Of a stretch of 64,000 nucleotides of DNA, positions 1 to 8,775 are shown piece after piece; positions within the stretch are counted from its first letter, which is position 1; the number at the start of each line of letters is the position of its first letter. Under the pieces are notes generated by a model. That model was not told where the DNA came from and did not search any database. It worked only from the letters and a program-made list of their open reading frames with translations. The stretch comes from Methylibium petroleiphilum PM1. GTDB taxonomy: Bacteria; Pseudomonadota; Gammaproteobacteria; Burkholderiales; Burkholderiaceae_C. The translations under genes were made by a program, and so were the position numbers. The stretch covers positions 3,720,001 to 3,784,000 of the forward strand of contig NC_008825.1 of assembly GCF_000015725.1 (NCBI RefSeq), read 5' to 3'.

Positions 1-161
1 CGGTGAAGCTGCGCGTCAAGTCGATGACCACCGCGATGCCCGGCATGCCCTCGATGGGCGACGTGATGAAGGGCGAGGGCGGCACCGCGCCCGGCACGCC
101 GCCGGCCGAGGAGAAGAAGCCCGGCGCACTCGATCTGCTGCGCGGCGTGCTCGGTCGCTGA
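1..161 (+). CDS. C-terminal fragment of an unidentified protein (cut by window start)
   Basis: The frame is open from base 3 and ends in TGA at 159-161, leaving the last 52 residues of a protein whose start lies outside the window. The fragment is rich in Met, Gly and Pro in its middle and ends in a basic Leu-rich tail (LDLLRGVLGR). I do not recognise a family. A GTG at base 3 could in principle be a start, but a truncated longer protein is more likely. It is 22 bp upstream of ravA on the same strand, so the two may be co-transcribed. Confidence 0.5.
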   Translation, partial: VKLRVKSMTTAMPGMPSMGDVMKGEGGTAPGTPPAEEKKPGALDLLRGVLGR

Positions 162-183
162 GCGCCGCCGTCAGAATGGGGGC

Positions 184-1584
184 ATGGATGCCCACGCCCC
201 TGCTCCGGACCCGGCGCGCCTGCGCGCACTGATCGACTGGCTCGAACACGGCCTGCTCGAACGCGAGGCCGCCGTGCGGCTCGCGCTGCTGGCTGCGCTG
301 GCCGGCGAGCACGTGCTGCTGGTCGGCCCGCCCGGCACGGCCAAGAGCGCGCTGGCGCGGCGGCTGCAGCACGCCTTCGAGGGCGCACGCTGGTTCGAGC
401 GGCTGCTGACGCGCTTCTCGGTCCCGGAGGAACTGTTCGGACCGCTGTCGCTGAAGGCGCTGGAGGACGACCGCTACGAGCGCCTGACCGAGGGCTACCT
501 GCCCACCGCCGGCATCGCCTTCCTCGACGAGGTGTTCAAGGCCAACTCGGCGATCCTCAACGCACTGCTGACCCTGCTGAACGAACGCGAGTTCGACAAC
601 GGCTGCGAGCGCGTGCAGACGCCGCTGGTGTGCGTGGTCGGCGCCACCAACGAGGTGCCGGCCGACGAATCGCTGCAGGCCTTCTACGACCGCTTCCTGC
701 TGCGCGTTCCGGTGCAGCCGGTCAGCGACGCCGGCTTCGCCGCGCTGCTGGGGCTGGACGACAGTGCGCCGGGCGGCCTGCGGCCGATCACGCCCGCCGA
801 GCGGGCCGCGATCACGGCCGCGCGTGACGCGGTGGCGCTCGACGGCGAGGTGCTGGACGCGCTGGCCGACGCGCGCCGCTTCGTGCGCGAGCAGGCCATC
901 GCGGTGTCGGACCGCCGCTGGCGCCAGACCGTCGGGCTGCTGAAGACCGCCGCCGCGAGCAGCGGCCGCGGCGCGGTGTCACGCATCGACCTGTGGTTGC
1001 TGCCGTACTGCCTGGCCGAGCAGCCGGCGCAGCTGGCGGTGCTGAGCGACTGGGTGCATGCCACGCTGCTCGGCGCGCAGCCGCTCGAGGCCGCCTGGCT
1101 CACGCGGGCGATCGAGGCCTTCGAGCAACAGTTCGGCATCGAGTGCCAGCCGCGCCAGGACGACGGTGAAAGCGGCAAGATGGCGCTGGCGCACGCGATC
1201 GGTGGCCTGGAGCAGGGACCCGGCGTGGCCCGCATGGTGACGGCGTCGCTGGAAGCGCGGATGCTGCCGCGCTACGGGGCACGCCACATCGCGGCGCGCG
1301 TGTCGCAGCTCGACGAGGTGCTGGCGCGCGCGCACGACCACCTGCAACCGCTGCGCGCCCGCGCCGCCGCCGTGGGCCAGGCGCTGCAGCAGGCCCTGTG
1401 GCTGCCGCCGGCGCTGGCGGCGCAGATCGCCGCGGCCCATGCGGACTCGCTGCGGACCCTGGAGGCGCTGATCGCACGGCTGCAGGCGGTGCGGGCCGAC
1501 TTCGCGACGCTGCCGATCGACGCCGAGGTCACCGACCCGGCACCGGCGCCGGTGCGCTGGAGCGAAGCGGCGGCCACGGCCTGA
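184..1584 (+). CDS. ravA: MoxR-family AAA+ ATPase RavA
   Basis: This is a 466-residue AAA+ ATPase of the MoxR/RavA branch, close to the roughly 500 residues of E. coli RavA. Walker A (GPPGTAKS) lies at about 48-55 and Walker B (FLDE) at about 113-116, followed by a GATNE sensor-1 region near 155. The C-terminal half is helical, as expected for the LARA/triple-helix part of RavA. The ATG is the first in frame. The next gene, viaA, begins 7 bp after the stop. RavA and ViaA form a chaperone-like pair, linked in E. coli to respiratory complexes, fumarate reductase and aminoglycoside uptake. That role is taken from the family and not shown by this sequence. Confidence 0.88.
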   Translation: MDAHAPAPDPARLRALIDWLEHGLLEREAAVRLALLAALAGEHVLLVGPPGTAKSALARRLQHAFEGARWFERLLTRFSVPEELFGPLSLKALEDDRYERLTEGYLPTAGIAFLDEVFKANSAILNALLTLLNEREFDNGCERVQTPLVCVVGATNEVPADESLQAFYDRFLLRVPVQPVSDAGFAALLGLDDSAPGGLRPITPAERAAITAARDAVALDGEVLDALADARRFVREQAIAVSDRRWRQTVGLLKTAAASSGRGAVSRIDLWLLPYCLAEQPAQLAVLSDWVHATLLGAQPLEAAWLTRAIEAFEQQFGIECQPRQDDGESGKMALAHAIGGLEQGPGVARMVTASLEARMLPRYGARHIAARVSQLDEVLARAHDHLQPLRARAAAVGQALQQALWLPPALAAQIAAAHADSLRTLEALIARLQAVRADFATLPIDAEVTDPAPAPVRWSEAAATA

Positions 1585-1591
1585 ACGCCCG

Positions 1592-3073
1592 ATGGACCCG
1601 CGCCTGGCCGCCGTCGACCGGCCCTACGATGGCCTCGCCGCGCTGCCGCGCGAGCTGTGGCTGCCGACGCTGATCAGCGCGGTCGGGACCAGCGAGGCGC
1701 GGCTGCGGCAGGGGCCGGCCTGGCTTGCGGCGCTCGAGGCCGGCGAGTTGCCCGACGCGGCGCTCGACTTCGACGATCCGCAGGCGCTGCGGCCGTTGCG
1801 TCAGGCGATCGGCGAGCTGGGCCTGCACGAACTGGCGCGCGAGGCCCCGGCCGCAGCGCAGCAGGTGCTGCGCACGGCGCTGTGGCATCTGGACCGGCTG
1901 ATCGACCGCCCGACCGACGAGCCGCGCGAGACCGCGATCGCCGAGATGGTGGCGGCGTTCCGCGCCGAATGGACGCTGCTGCACGCCGACTGGGAGCACC
2001 TGCTCGCGCTGCTGCAGGACCTGGGTGAGCTTGCGGCCCTGCAGCGCGACGCGCTGCGCGGCCGGCTGGCGCGGCGCGAATGGCAGGCAGCCCAGCAGCT
2101 GGCGGCGCTGCTGACGCGCAACCCGGCGCTGGTGGCGCTGATCGCATCGCTCGGCCGAGGCCTGCCGCGCGAGGCGCCGCCGCAGCCGGCCCCGACGGCA
2201 CCCGGCCGCGCGCGCGTCCTCGGCCAGCTGGTCGAGACGCGCCTGCCCGACGCGCCCGGCGAGATCCTCGGCGTGCGCCCGGGCCGCAACCTGGCCCGCA
2301 TGCTGCCGTCCGAGGCGGCGCAGCTGCGCCACCCGCTGCTGCACAAGCTGTGGCGCGCGCGGCTGGCCGAGGCGCGGCTGATGGTGTGGGACGAAGAGGC
2401 CGTGCTGTTCGACCAGCGACCGGGCGGGGCCACACCCCTGCGCGCCGCGGCGCAGGCCGCGCCGCCCCCGCTGGCGCGCGGCCCGATGCTGGTCTGCATC
2501 GACACCTCGGGGTCGATGCGCGGCGCACCCGAGCAACTGGCCAAGGCGGTGGTGCTGCAGGCGGCGCGCACCGCGCACCGCGAACGGCGGGCCTGCCAGC
2601 TGATCGCCTTCGGCGGTGCCGGCGAGCTGCTGACCCACGAGCTGGCGCTGACGCCGGCCGGGCTGGACGCGCTGCTCGATTTCATCGGCCAGGCCTTCGA
2701 TGGCGGCACCGACCTGGCGGCACCGCTCGCGCATGCGGTGGCCGCGGTCCACAGCGCGCGCTGGCAGCAGGCCGACCTGCTGCTGGTCAGCGACGGCGAG
2801 TTCGGCTGCACGCCGGCGACGCTGGCGCTGCTGGACGGCGCACGGCAGCGCCACGGTCTGCGCGTGCAAGGGGTGCTGGTCGGCGACCGCGAGACGATGG
2901 GCCTGCTGGAGGTCTGCGACGCGATCCACTGGGTGCGCGACTGGCGCCGCTACGCGCCCGACCCGCAGAGCGCGTATGCCGACGGTCACTCGCCGGTGCA
3001 CAGCAAGAGCCTCACCGCGCTCTACTTCCCCAACGCGCTGAGCGAGCGCGCGCGGCGCCACCTGCAGGTCTGA
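1592..3073 (+). CDS. viaA: VWA-domain protein ViaA, partner of RavA
   Basis: This 493-residue protein has a helical N-terminal region of about 290 residues and a C-terminal von Willebrand A domain. The metal-binding MIDAS motif is DTSGSM at about residue 305, with a later VSDGEF segment that fits the third MIDAS loop. E. coli ViaA (483 residues) has the same layout. It follows ravA by 7 bp, the usual operon arrangement. It is expected to bind RavA and stimulate its ATPase. The 178 bp after its stop contain no gene that I can support. Confidence 0.87.
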   Translation: MDPRLAAVDRPYDGLAALPRELWLPTLISAVGTSEARLRQGPAWLAALEAGELPDAALDFDDPQALRPLRQAIGELGLHELAREAPAAAQQVLRTALWHLDRLIDRPTDEPRETAIAEMVAAFRAEWTLLHADWEHLLALLQDLGELAALQRDALRGRLARREWQAAQQLAALLTRNPALVALIASLGRGLPREAPPQPAPTAPGRARVLGQLVETRLPDAPGEILGVRPGRNLARMLPSEAAQLRHPLLHKLWRARLAEARLMVWDEEAVLFDQRPGGATPLRAAAQAAPPPLARGPMLVCIDTSGSMRGAPEQLAKAVVLQAARTAHRERRACQLIAFGGAGELLTHELALTPAGLDALLDFIGQAFDGGTDLAAPLAHAVAAVHSARWQQADLLLVSDGEFGCTPATLALLDGARQRHGLRVQGVLVGDRETMGLLEVCDAIHWVRDWRRYAPDPQSAYADGHSPVHSKSLTALYFPNALSERARRHLQV

Positions 3074-3251
3074 GCGTGGCCGCGGCGTGCTGCGGTTCAC
3101 ACCGCGCCGGGCCGCAAGGTGTCGCTTTGTAAAAGGCGCTGCAGCCGCGCGGCTTCGGTCACGAGCGGGGTGCGCCGCGCCACCACACTGGACGTCCGCT
3201 GCCCGGCCGCTCGCGCGGTCGCGCCGTCTTCCACCGCATCCTGGGGCGACC

Positions 3252-5015
3252 ATGTCCACTCCCCGCTCACCGAGAGCGCAGCGCCTCGCCCGCCTGACCG
3301 CGCTGTGTGCCGCCACGCTCCTGCTGGCGTCCTGCGGCGGCGGCGGGGGCGGGGGCGGCGGCAGCACCGACGACGGCGCCACCGGCGGCAGCGCCGCGCC
3401 GCCCGTGCCGCCGTCCTCCGGGGCGCCGGGCGGCACACCCACCACCACGCTCGACGCGACCCGTCTCGCACACCAGGCCAGCTTCGGGCCGACCGAGGCA
3501 CTGGTGGCCGACATCCGCACCCGCGGCCCGAGCGCCTGGCTCGCCGCGCAGATGACCACCGCCAGCGCGCGCTACACCCGCGGTGGCAACGGCGACGTGC
3601 ACCAGTGGACCGGCAGCGGCAACTACTGCGACGGCCGCAGCGCCACCTGCTGGCGCGACAACTTCTCGAGTCAGCCGCTGCTGTGGGACTTCTACCGCAA
3701 CGCGGTCGGCGGCGCAGACCAGCTGCGCCAGCGGGTGGCCTTCGCGCTGCAGAAGATCGTGGTGGTGTCCAACCTGGAGGTCGAGGGGACCTACGGGATG
3801 CGCTACTACTACAACACCCTGCTCGACAACGCCTTCGGCAACTACCGGCAGGTGCTGAAGAAGGTGGCGCTGTCGCCACTGATGGGCGACTACCTGAACA
3901 ACGCCAACAACGACAAGGCAGCACCGAACGAGAACTTCGCGCGCGAGCTGCTGCAGCTGTTCTCGATCGGCACCTGCGAACTCAACGCCAACGGCACGCT
4001 CAAGGGAGGCGCCTGCTCGCCGACCTACGGCAACGAGACGGTGCGCCACTACGCCTATGCACTGACCGGCTGGACCTACCCGGCCGGCGGCAGCACCGCC
4101 TGGGGCTGCTGGCCGCAGAGCACCCATTGCCGCTACTACGCCGGCGACATGGTGCCGGTGGCGCAGTACCACGACACGCTGGAACGCCCGCTGCTGTCGG
4201 GCATCACCGTGCCGGCCGGCAGCAGCGCCGACCAGGCGCTCGAGGCGGTGCTCGACAGCCTGATGCAGCATCCGAACATGGCGCCGTTCATCGGGCGCCA
4301 GCTGATCCAGCAGCTGGTCGCCAGCAACCCGTCGGCGGCCTACGTGGGCCGCGTCGCGGCGGCCTTCAATGCCGGTCGCCACCAGGGCTTCGGCAGCGGT
4401 CAGCGCGGCGACCTCGCCGCCACCGTGGCCGCGGTGCTGCTGGACGCCGAGGCGCGCAGCGAGATCCCGACCCGCAGCGCCGGCAAGTTGCGCGAGCCGG
4501 TGCTGCACTTCACCGGCGTGCTGCGCGCGCTGGGCGGCCGCACCGACGGCGACGCACTGGGCTGGTGGTGGGGCGAGACGATGCGCCAGCACGTGTTCCG
4601 CCCGCCCTCGGTGTTCAACTACTTTCCGCCCGACTACCCGCTGCCCGGCGTGGCCGGCCTGAAGGCGCCGGAGTTCGGCATCCACAACGCCAACACCTCG
4701 CTGGAGCGGCTGAACTACCTGACCTACCTGCTCTGGTGGGGCGGCTCGGCGGCCAGTGCCGACGTGCCCGGCGCGCTGGGCACGCGCGTCGACCTGCAGC
4801 CCTACACCGCCGACGCGGCCGACGCCGCGAAGCTGGTCGACCGCCTGTCGACGCTCGCGCTGGGGGCACGGCTGCCGAGCGCCACACGCACGCAGGTGAT
4901 CGCGGCGGTCGAGGCCTACACCGCCCAGAACGACGCGCAGAACTGGGCCACCAACCGCGTGCGCCAGGCCGCCTACCTGGTGTTCGGCTCGCCGAACTAC
5001 CAGGTGCAGCGCTGA
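3252..5015 (+). CDS. DUF1800 family lipoprotein
   Basis: This 587-residue exported protein belongs to the DUF1800 family. It starts at ATG 3252: the 55 in-frame codons further upstream lack a signal-peptide character, whereas from this ATG a hydrophobic signal with a lipobox (LLAS-C, Cys28) appears at once, followed by a poly-Gly linker. The body carries DUF1800 hallmarks such as RLAHQASFGPT near the N-terminus and PNENFARELLQLFSIG about a third of the way in. DUF1800 genes usually sit beside DUF1501 genes, as here (31 bp to the next start). Function is unknown. The pair is thought to act on the cell surface or in the periplasm. Confidence 0.85.
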   Translation: MSTPRSPRAQRLARLTALCAATLLLASCGGGGGGGGGSTDDGATGGSAAPPVPPSSGAPGGTPTTTLDATRLAHQASFGPTEALVADIRTRGPSAWLAAQMTTASARYTRGGNGDVHQWTGSGNYCDGRSATCWRDNFSSQPLLWDFYRNAVGGADQLRQRVAFALQKIVVVSNLEVEGTYGMRYYYNTLLDNAFGNYRQVLKKVALSPLMGDYLNNANNDKAAPNENFARELLQLFSIGTCELNANGTLKGGACSPTYGNETVRHYAYALTGWTYPAGGSTAWGCWPQSTHCRYYAGDMVPVAQYHDTLERPLLSGITVPAGSSADQALEAVLDSLMQHPNMAPFIGRQLIQQLVASNPSAAYVGRVAAAFNAGRHQGFGSGQRGDLAATVAAVLLDAEARSEIPTRSAGKLREPVLHFTGVLRALGGRTDGDALGWWWGETMRQHVFRPPSVFNYFPPDYPLPGVAGLKAPEFGIHNANTSLERLNYLTYLLWWGGSAASADVPGALGTRVDLQPYTADAADAAKLVDRLSTLALGARLPSATRTQVIAAVEAYTAQNDAQNWATNRVRQAAYLVFGSPNYQVQR

Positions 5016-5046
5016 CGGCGCCCGGGCCTCGCTTCGGAGACTCTCG

Positions 5047-6498
5047 ATGGCAAACCACCCCACGATCTCGATGGCGCGCCGCCGCTGGCTGCAGCGCTCG
5101 ATGCTCGGCGTGGCCGGCGCGTTCGGCGCCGGTTCGCTGGTCAACCTGCTGACGGCCACGCGGCCGGCCTTCGCGGCCGACTACAAGGCCCTGGTCTGCG
5201 TGTTCCTGTACGGCGGCAACGACGGGCTGAACATGGTGGTGCCGAGCGATGCGACTCGCCACGGCCAGTACAGCGCGGTGCGTGCCGGCCTGGCGCTGCC
5301 GCGTGGCAGCCTGGTCGGCCTGAGCGGCAGCGACTACGGCCTGCACCCGGCGATGACGGCCCTGGCCCCGGCCTGGGCGGCCGGCCAGCTGGCGCCGGTG
5401 TTCAACGTCGGACCGCTGGTGCAGCCGCTGACCAAGGCGCAGTTCCGTGCGCTGCCCGACAGCTCGCCCTCGCTACCCGACAGCCTGTTCTCGCATTCCG
5501 ACCAGCAGATCCTGTGGGAGACCGGCACCGGCGACGCACTGACGCGCACCGGCTGGGGCGGCCGCGCCGCCGACGCGCTGGCCACGGCCAACCCGGTGAT
5601 CTCGGTCGGCGGCAACGGCCGCTTCGGGCTTTCGGCGCTGCAGGGCCCGCTGGTCCTGCCGGGCCCCGGCGCCACCTTCGGCGCCAACGGCCTGCAGCCG
5701 AGCGACCTGCAATGGGCGCCGAACGCGGCGCGCAAGGCCGCGCTCGACGCCCTCTACGCGCCCACCGCCGTGGATGCGCTGGACAGCGACCTGGCCGGCA
5801 GTTACGCGCGCCAGCAGCGCGACGCCTTCGCGGTGTCGGCGCGGCTCGGGAGCATCGTCGCGGCACAACCCGGCGGCGGTTCGACGGCGATCGACGCGGG
5901 CTTCGCGCCGGTGATCGCCAACGGACGCGTCACGGGCGGTCTGGCGCAGCAGCTCTACCAGGTGGCCAAGCTGATCGAGGCGAACGCCACGGTGCAGGGC
6001 AACCGGCAGATCTTCTTCGCACAGCTCGGCGGCTTCGACACCCACGGCAACCAGATCGTCGGCGGCGACCCGCTGAGCGGCGACCACGCCCGCCTGATGA
6101 AGGCGCTGGCCGACGCGCTGGCCGCCTTCAACGCGGCCATGAACAACCTCGGCATGGGCGCCCAGGTGACCACCTTCACGCAGAGCGACTTCGGCCGCAC
6201 CTTCAAGCCGAACAACAGCCTCGGCACCGATCACGCCTGGGGCAACCATCACCTGGTGCTGGGCGGCGCGGTGCGCGGCCATGCCACCTACGGCAGCTAC
6301 CCGACGCTGGCCCTGGGGGGCCCCGACGACGTGGGCCAGGACAGCTGGGAGCTGCAGGGCCGCTGGATCCCGACCACCTCGGTCGACCAGTACGCCGCCA
6401 CGCTGCTGAAGTGGTTCGACGCCACCGACGGCCAGCTCGACACCGTGCTGCCGAACCTGGCCAACTTCGGCAGCGCGCGCAACCTGGGCTTCGTCTGA
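5047..6498 (+). CDS. DUF1501 family Tat-exported protein
   Basis: This 483-residue protein has a twin-arginine signal (RRRWLQ at residues 11-16, then a hydrophobic stretch and an AFA-type cleavage region). The DUF1501 signature FLYGGNDGLNMVVP follows near residue 55. The family is related to sulfatase/alkaline-phosphatase-like folds. The late motifs TQSDFGRT and DHAWGNHH are typical of DUF1501. A GGAG ribosome site precedes the ATG. It forms a two-gene unit with the DUF1800 gene upstream. The substrate is unknown. Confidence 0.86.
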   Translation: MANHPTISMARRRWLQRSMLGVAGAFGAGSLVNLLTATRPAFAADYKALVCVFLYGGNDGLNMVVPSDATRHGQYSAVRAGLALPRGSLVGLSGSDYGLHPAMTALAPAWAAGQLAPVFNVGPLVQPLTKAQFRALPDSSPSLPDSLFSHSDQQILWETGTGDALTRTGWGGRAADALATANPVISVGGNGRFGLSALQGPLVLPGPGATFGANGLQPSDLQWAPNAARKAALDALYAPTAVDALDSDLAGSYARQQRDAFAVSARLGSIVAAQPGGGSTAIDAGFAPVIANGRVTGGLAQQLYQVAKLIEANATVQGNRQIFFAQLGGFDTHGNQIVGGDPLSGDHARLMKALADALAAFNAAMNNLGMGAQVTTFTQSDFGRTFKPNNSLGTDHAWGNHHLVLGGAVRGHATYGSYPTLALGGPDDVGQDSWELQGRWIPTTSVDQYAATLLKWFDATDGQLDTVLPNLANFGSARNLGFV

Positions 6499-6499
6499 G

Positions 6500-6679
6500 C
6501 TAGCGGGACGGTCGGCGGGTGCCGGCCTGCTTGTCGAAGGCCGCCGGCGGCAGCGTGAGGTCCAGCCCCCAGGCGGTGCCGCAATCGGCCGGGTCGGCCG
6601 GCGGGCGGACGACATGCGGCTCGGCGCGAGGCAGGTGCCAGCGCAGCAACCATCGTTTCCACCACAGGGACAGGTCCAT
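6500..6679 (-). CDS. Small hypothetical protein (59 aa)
   Basis: This is a short minus-strand frame starting at ATG 6679 and ending at 6500, immediately beyond the DUF1501 stop on the other strand. The product starts with a Trp/Arg-rich amphipathic segment (MDLSLWWKRWLLRWHLP), followed by a Pro-rich part containing DPADCGTAWGLD. The composition looks like a translated protein, and the DPADCGTAWGLD block would be a good conservation test. The frame stays open 23 codons further upstream, but that part resembles the intergenic repeat. Function is not known, and it could be spurious. Confidence 0.4.
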   Translation of the reverse strand: MDLSLWWKRWLLRWHLPRAEPHVVRPPADPADCGTAWGLDLTLPPAAFDKQAGTRRPSR

Positions 6680-6702
6680 GCACGCAGTCTGCACGGATGC
6701 CG

Positions 6703-6720
6703 TTCCGGCGAGCGCCGGAA
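6703..6720. repeat. Perfect inverted repeat (8-bp arms), REP-like
   Basis: TTCCGGCG, a 2-bp spacer AG, and CGCCGGAA form a perfect palindrome in the gap between the small minus-strand frame and the 3' end of the PhoD gene. It resembles the short GC-rich palindromes scattered in many beta- and gammaproteobacterial genomes. It may also act as a transcription end for the minus-strand phoD-like gene, although no T-run follows. Confidence 0.5.
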
Positions 6721-6781
6721 TTGCGGGGCTTAAACGACCCATTGCCACCGGGTGAGGCGACGGCGTCGCCCTGCGGTGCGA

Positions 6782-8356
6782 TCAGGCGTCGCGTTGCGGT
6801 CCGGCGCGGCCCGCCTCGACGACGAAGGCGGCCTGGGTGTGGACTCGCGCATCGGCCACCACCGGGAAGGCGGTGGCGCGCAGCTCGGCGTGCAGACGCT
6901 GCGGCGTGAGGTCGAGCAACACGTAGCCGCGCTCGTCGCTGCGCGCATGCAGCAGGTCGGGATTGCTGCTGCGCATCAGCGCGGTCGCGGTGTCGGACAG
7001 CCCGCGCGACGTGAGCGAGCTGGTGGCGAACTCGCTGGCGACGATCGGCGAGCGCGGGTCGCCGATGTCGGCGCGCAAGCGCGCGGCCACGTGGCGGTGC
7101 ACGTCGCCGCCGAGGCAGACCACGTTGCCCTGCGGCTGCCCCGCGATCGCCCGCATCAGGCGCGCGCGCGCCTTCGGGTAGCCGTCCCAGCCGTCGCTGA
7201 AGAGGCTGCGGCCGAGCGGCGTGTCGATGCCGCTGGGCGCGATCTGCGTGCCCTGGGCCAGCAGCCGCCAGCCGCGCCGGCTGGCGGCGAGCTGCTCGCC
7301 AATCCAGTGCTCCTGCGCGGCGCCGAACACCGTGGCCGACTCGTCCTCGAGCGCCTCGCACTGCGTGAGGATGCGCCCCCCGGCGACGCCGGGCGCATTG
7401 CAGGGCTGCAGCGAGCGGTACTGGCGGTTGTCCAGCGTCCACAGGTCAGCCAGCCGGCCCCAGCGGTAGTGCGCGTGGATGCGCATCTGCGCGCCCACCG
7501 GCGCACTGTGCGGCGACACCGGCATGTGTTCGAAGTAGGCCTTGTAGGCGGCGGCGCGCAGCTGCAGGAACGCCGCCGCGCTGCGCGACGGGTCCCGTGA
7601 GGCGTCGGCGGCGTAGTCGTTCTCGACCTCGTGGTCGTCCCAGGTCAGCACCCAGGGGTGGGCCGCATGGGCCGCACGCAGGGCGGCGTCGAGCTTGTAG
7701 GTGACGTGGCGCTGGCGGAAGCCCTCCAGCGTGGTCGGCTGGGCCGCTTCGTGCGGTCGGATGCGCAGGCGCGCATTGCTGGATTCGTAGAGGTAGTCGC
7801 CGACGAACAGCACCAGGTCCAGGTCGCGCGCGGCGATCTCGCGGTGCAGCGTGAACTCGCCCTGCTCGTAGTGCTGGCAGGACGCCAGCGCGATGCGCAG
7901 GCGGCCGACCCCGGCCTCGGGCGCCGGCGCGGTGCGGGTGCGCCCGAGCGGGCTGGTCGCCTCGCCGGCATGGAAGCGGTAGAAGTAGCGCCGATCGCTC
8001 GGCAGCCCCGTCACCTCGGCGTGAACGCTGTGCGCGTGCTCGGGCCGGGCCCAGACCACGCCGGTGCGCCGTTCGATCGAGAAGCCCTCGTCCTCGGCCA
8101 GTTCCCAGCGCACCGCGATGGGCGCGTCGGGCAGGCCACCGAGCGGTTCGCGCGGCCTCGGGGCCAGCCGGGTCCACAGCACCACGCCGTCGGGCGCCGG
8201 CATGCCGCTGGCGACGCCGAGCGTGAAGGGGTCGTCGCCACCGCGGAGCGTCTCGGCCCGCTCGCCACTGCGGCCGACACCGGGCGCGAACAGCGTGCCG
8301 AGCGCCAGCGCGGCCGCGTGGCGGCCGAGGCGATGGAGGAAATCACGGCGCCACAT
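6782..8356 (-). CDS. phoD: PhoD-like alkaline phosphatase/phosphodiesterase
   Basis: This 524-residue protein has a Tat-like signal at its N-terminus (WRRDFLHRLGRH followed by a hydrophobic stretch). The N-terminal PhoD domain shows PDGVVLWTRL near residue 55. The metallophosphatase core has VGDYLYE (about 185), TWDDHEVENDYA (about 240) and GDVHRH (about 415), which carry the Asp, Asn and His metal ligands of the family. It should be a periplasmic Ca/Fe-dependent phosphatase that releases phosphate from organic esters. I see no Pho-box-like repeat in the 169 bp upstream. A second, unrelated phosphatase of the PhoX type lies at 16.6-18.5 kb. Confidence 0.86.
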   Translation of the reverse strand: MWRRDFLHRLGRHAAALALGTLFAPGVGRSGERAETLRGGDDPFTLGVASGMPAPDGVVLWTRLAPRPREPLGGLPDAPIAVRWELAEDEGFSIERRTGVVWARPEHAHSVHAEVTGLPSDRRYFYRFHAGEATSPLGRTRTAPAPEAGVGRLRIALASCQHYEQGEFTLHREIAARDLDLVLFVGDYLYESSNARLRIRPHEAAQPTTLEGFRQRHVTYKLDAALRAAHAAHPWVLTWDDHEVENDYAADASRDPSRSAAAFLQLRAAAYKAYFEHMPVSPHSAPVGAQMRIHAHYRWGRLADLWTLDNRQYRSLQPCNAPGVAGGRILTQCEALEDESATVFGAAQEHWIGEQLAASRRGWRLLAQGTQIAPSGIDTPLGRSLFSDGWDGYPKARARLMRAIAGQPQGNVVCLGGDVHRHVAARLRADIGDPRSPIVASEFATSSLTSRGLSDTATALMRSSNPDLLHARSDERGYVLLDLTPQRLHAELRATAFPVVADARVHTQAAFVVEAGRAGPQRDA

Positions 8357-8525
8357 GAGGCGGCCGATTGTGCCCAGCGTCCGTGAAGATCCGGTGGCGC
8401 CCCGCTGCGTTTCGTCACGACTTCCCTAGCTTGGCGGCTTGGCCGTGGCGGCCCGATCGCCTAACCTCGTCATTCGGGCCGCGGCCCGCTTCATGCTTGT
8501 CGCACTGCAACCCTCGGCCATTCCC

Positions 8526-8750
8526 ATGACCCGCACTTCTCTGCAAGCCATCACCTGGGGCACGGTCAGCGCCGCCGTGGTCAGCGCGATGCTGCTCGCC
8601 GCGGCGGGCGACGACGCGTCCGAATGGCGCTTCGAGCCACCGAGCGCGGGGGTGCGCCCAGCGTCGCTCGGCCGCAACGGCGCCACCGAGCGCCTGCAGC
8701 CGGCGCCGGCGCCGAACCAGCGTTCGTCACCGGACGCCGCGTCGCGCTGA
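8526..8750 (+). CDS. Small hypothetical membrane or secreted protein (74 aa)
   Basis: ATG 8526 opens a 74-residue frame with a hydrophobic segment at about residues 9-28 (ITWGTVSAAVVSAMLLAAAG), followed by a polar Ser/Pro/Ala-rich tail. This looks like a signal anchor or signal peptide with a short exported tail. It is divergent from the phoD-like gene and convergent with argP. No family is recognised. The in-frame extension upstream to 8439 has no protein-like character, so the internal ATG was chosen. Confidence 0.45.
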   Translation: MTRTSLQAITWGTVSAAVVSAMLLAAAGDDASEWRFEPPSAGVRPASLGRNGATERLQPAPAPNQRSSPDAASR

Positions 8751-8775
8751 GTGCGCGGCGGCGTCCGCGCCGCAG

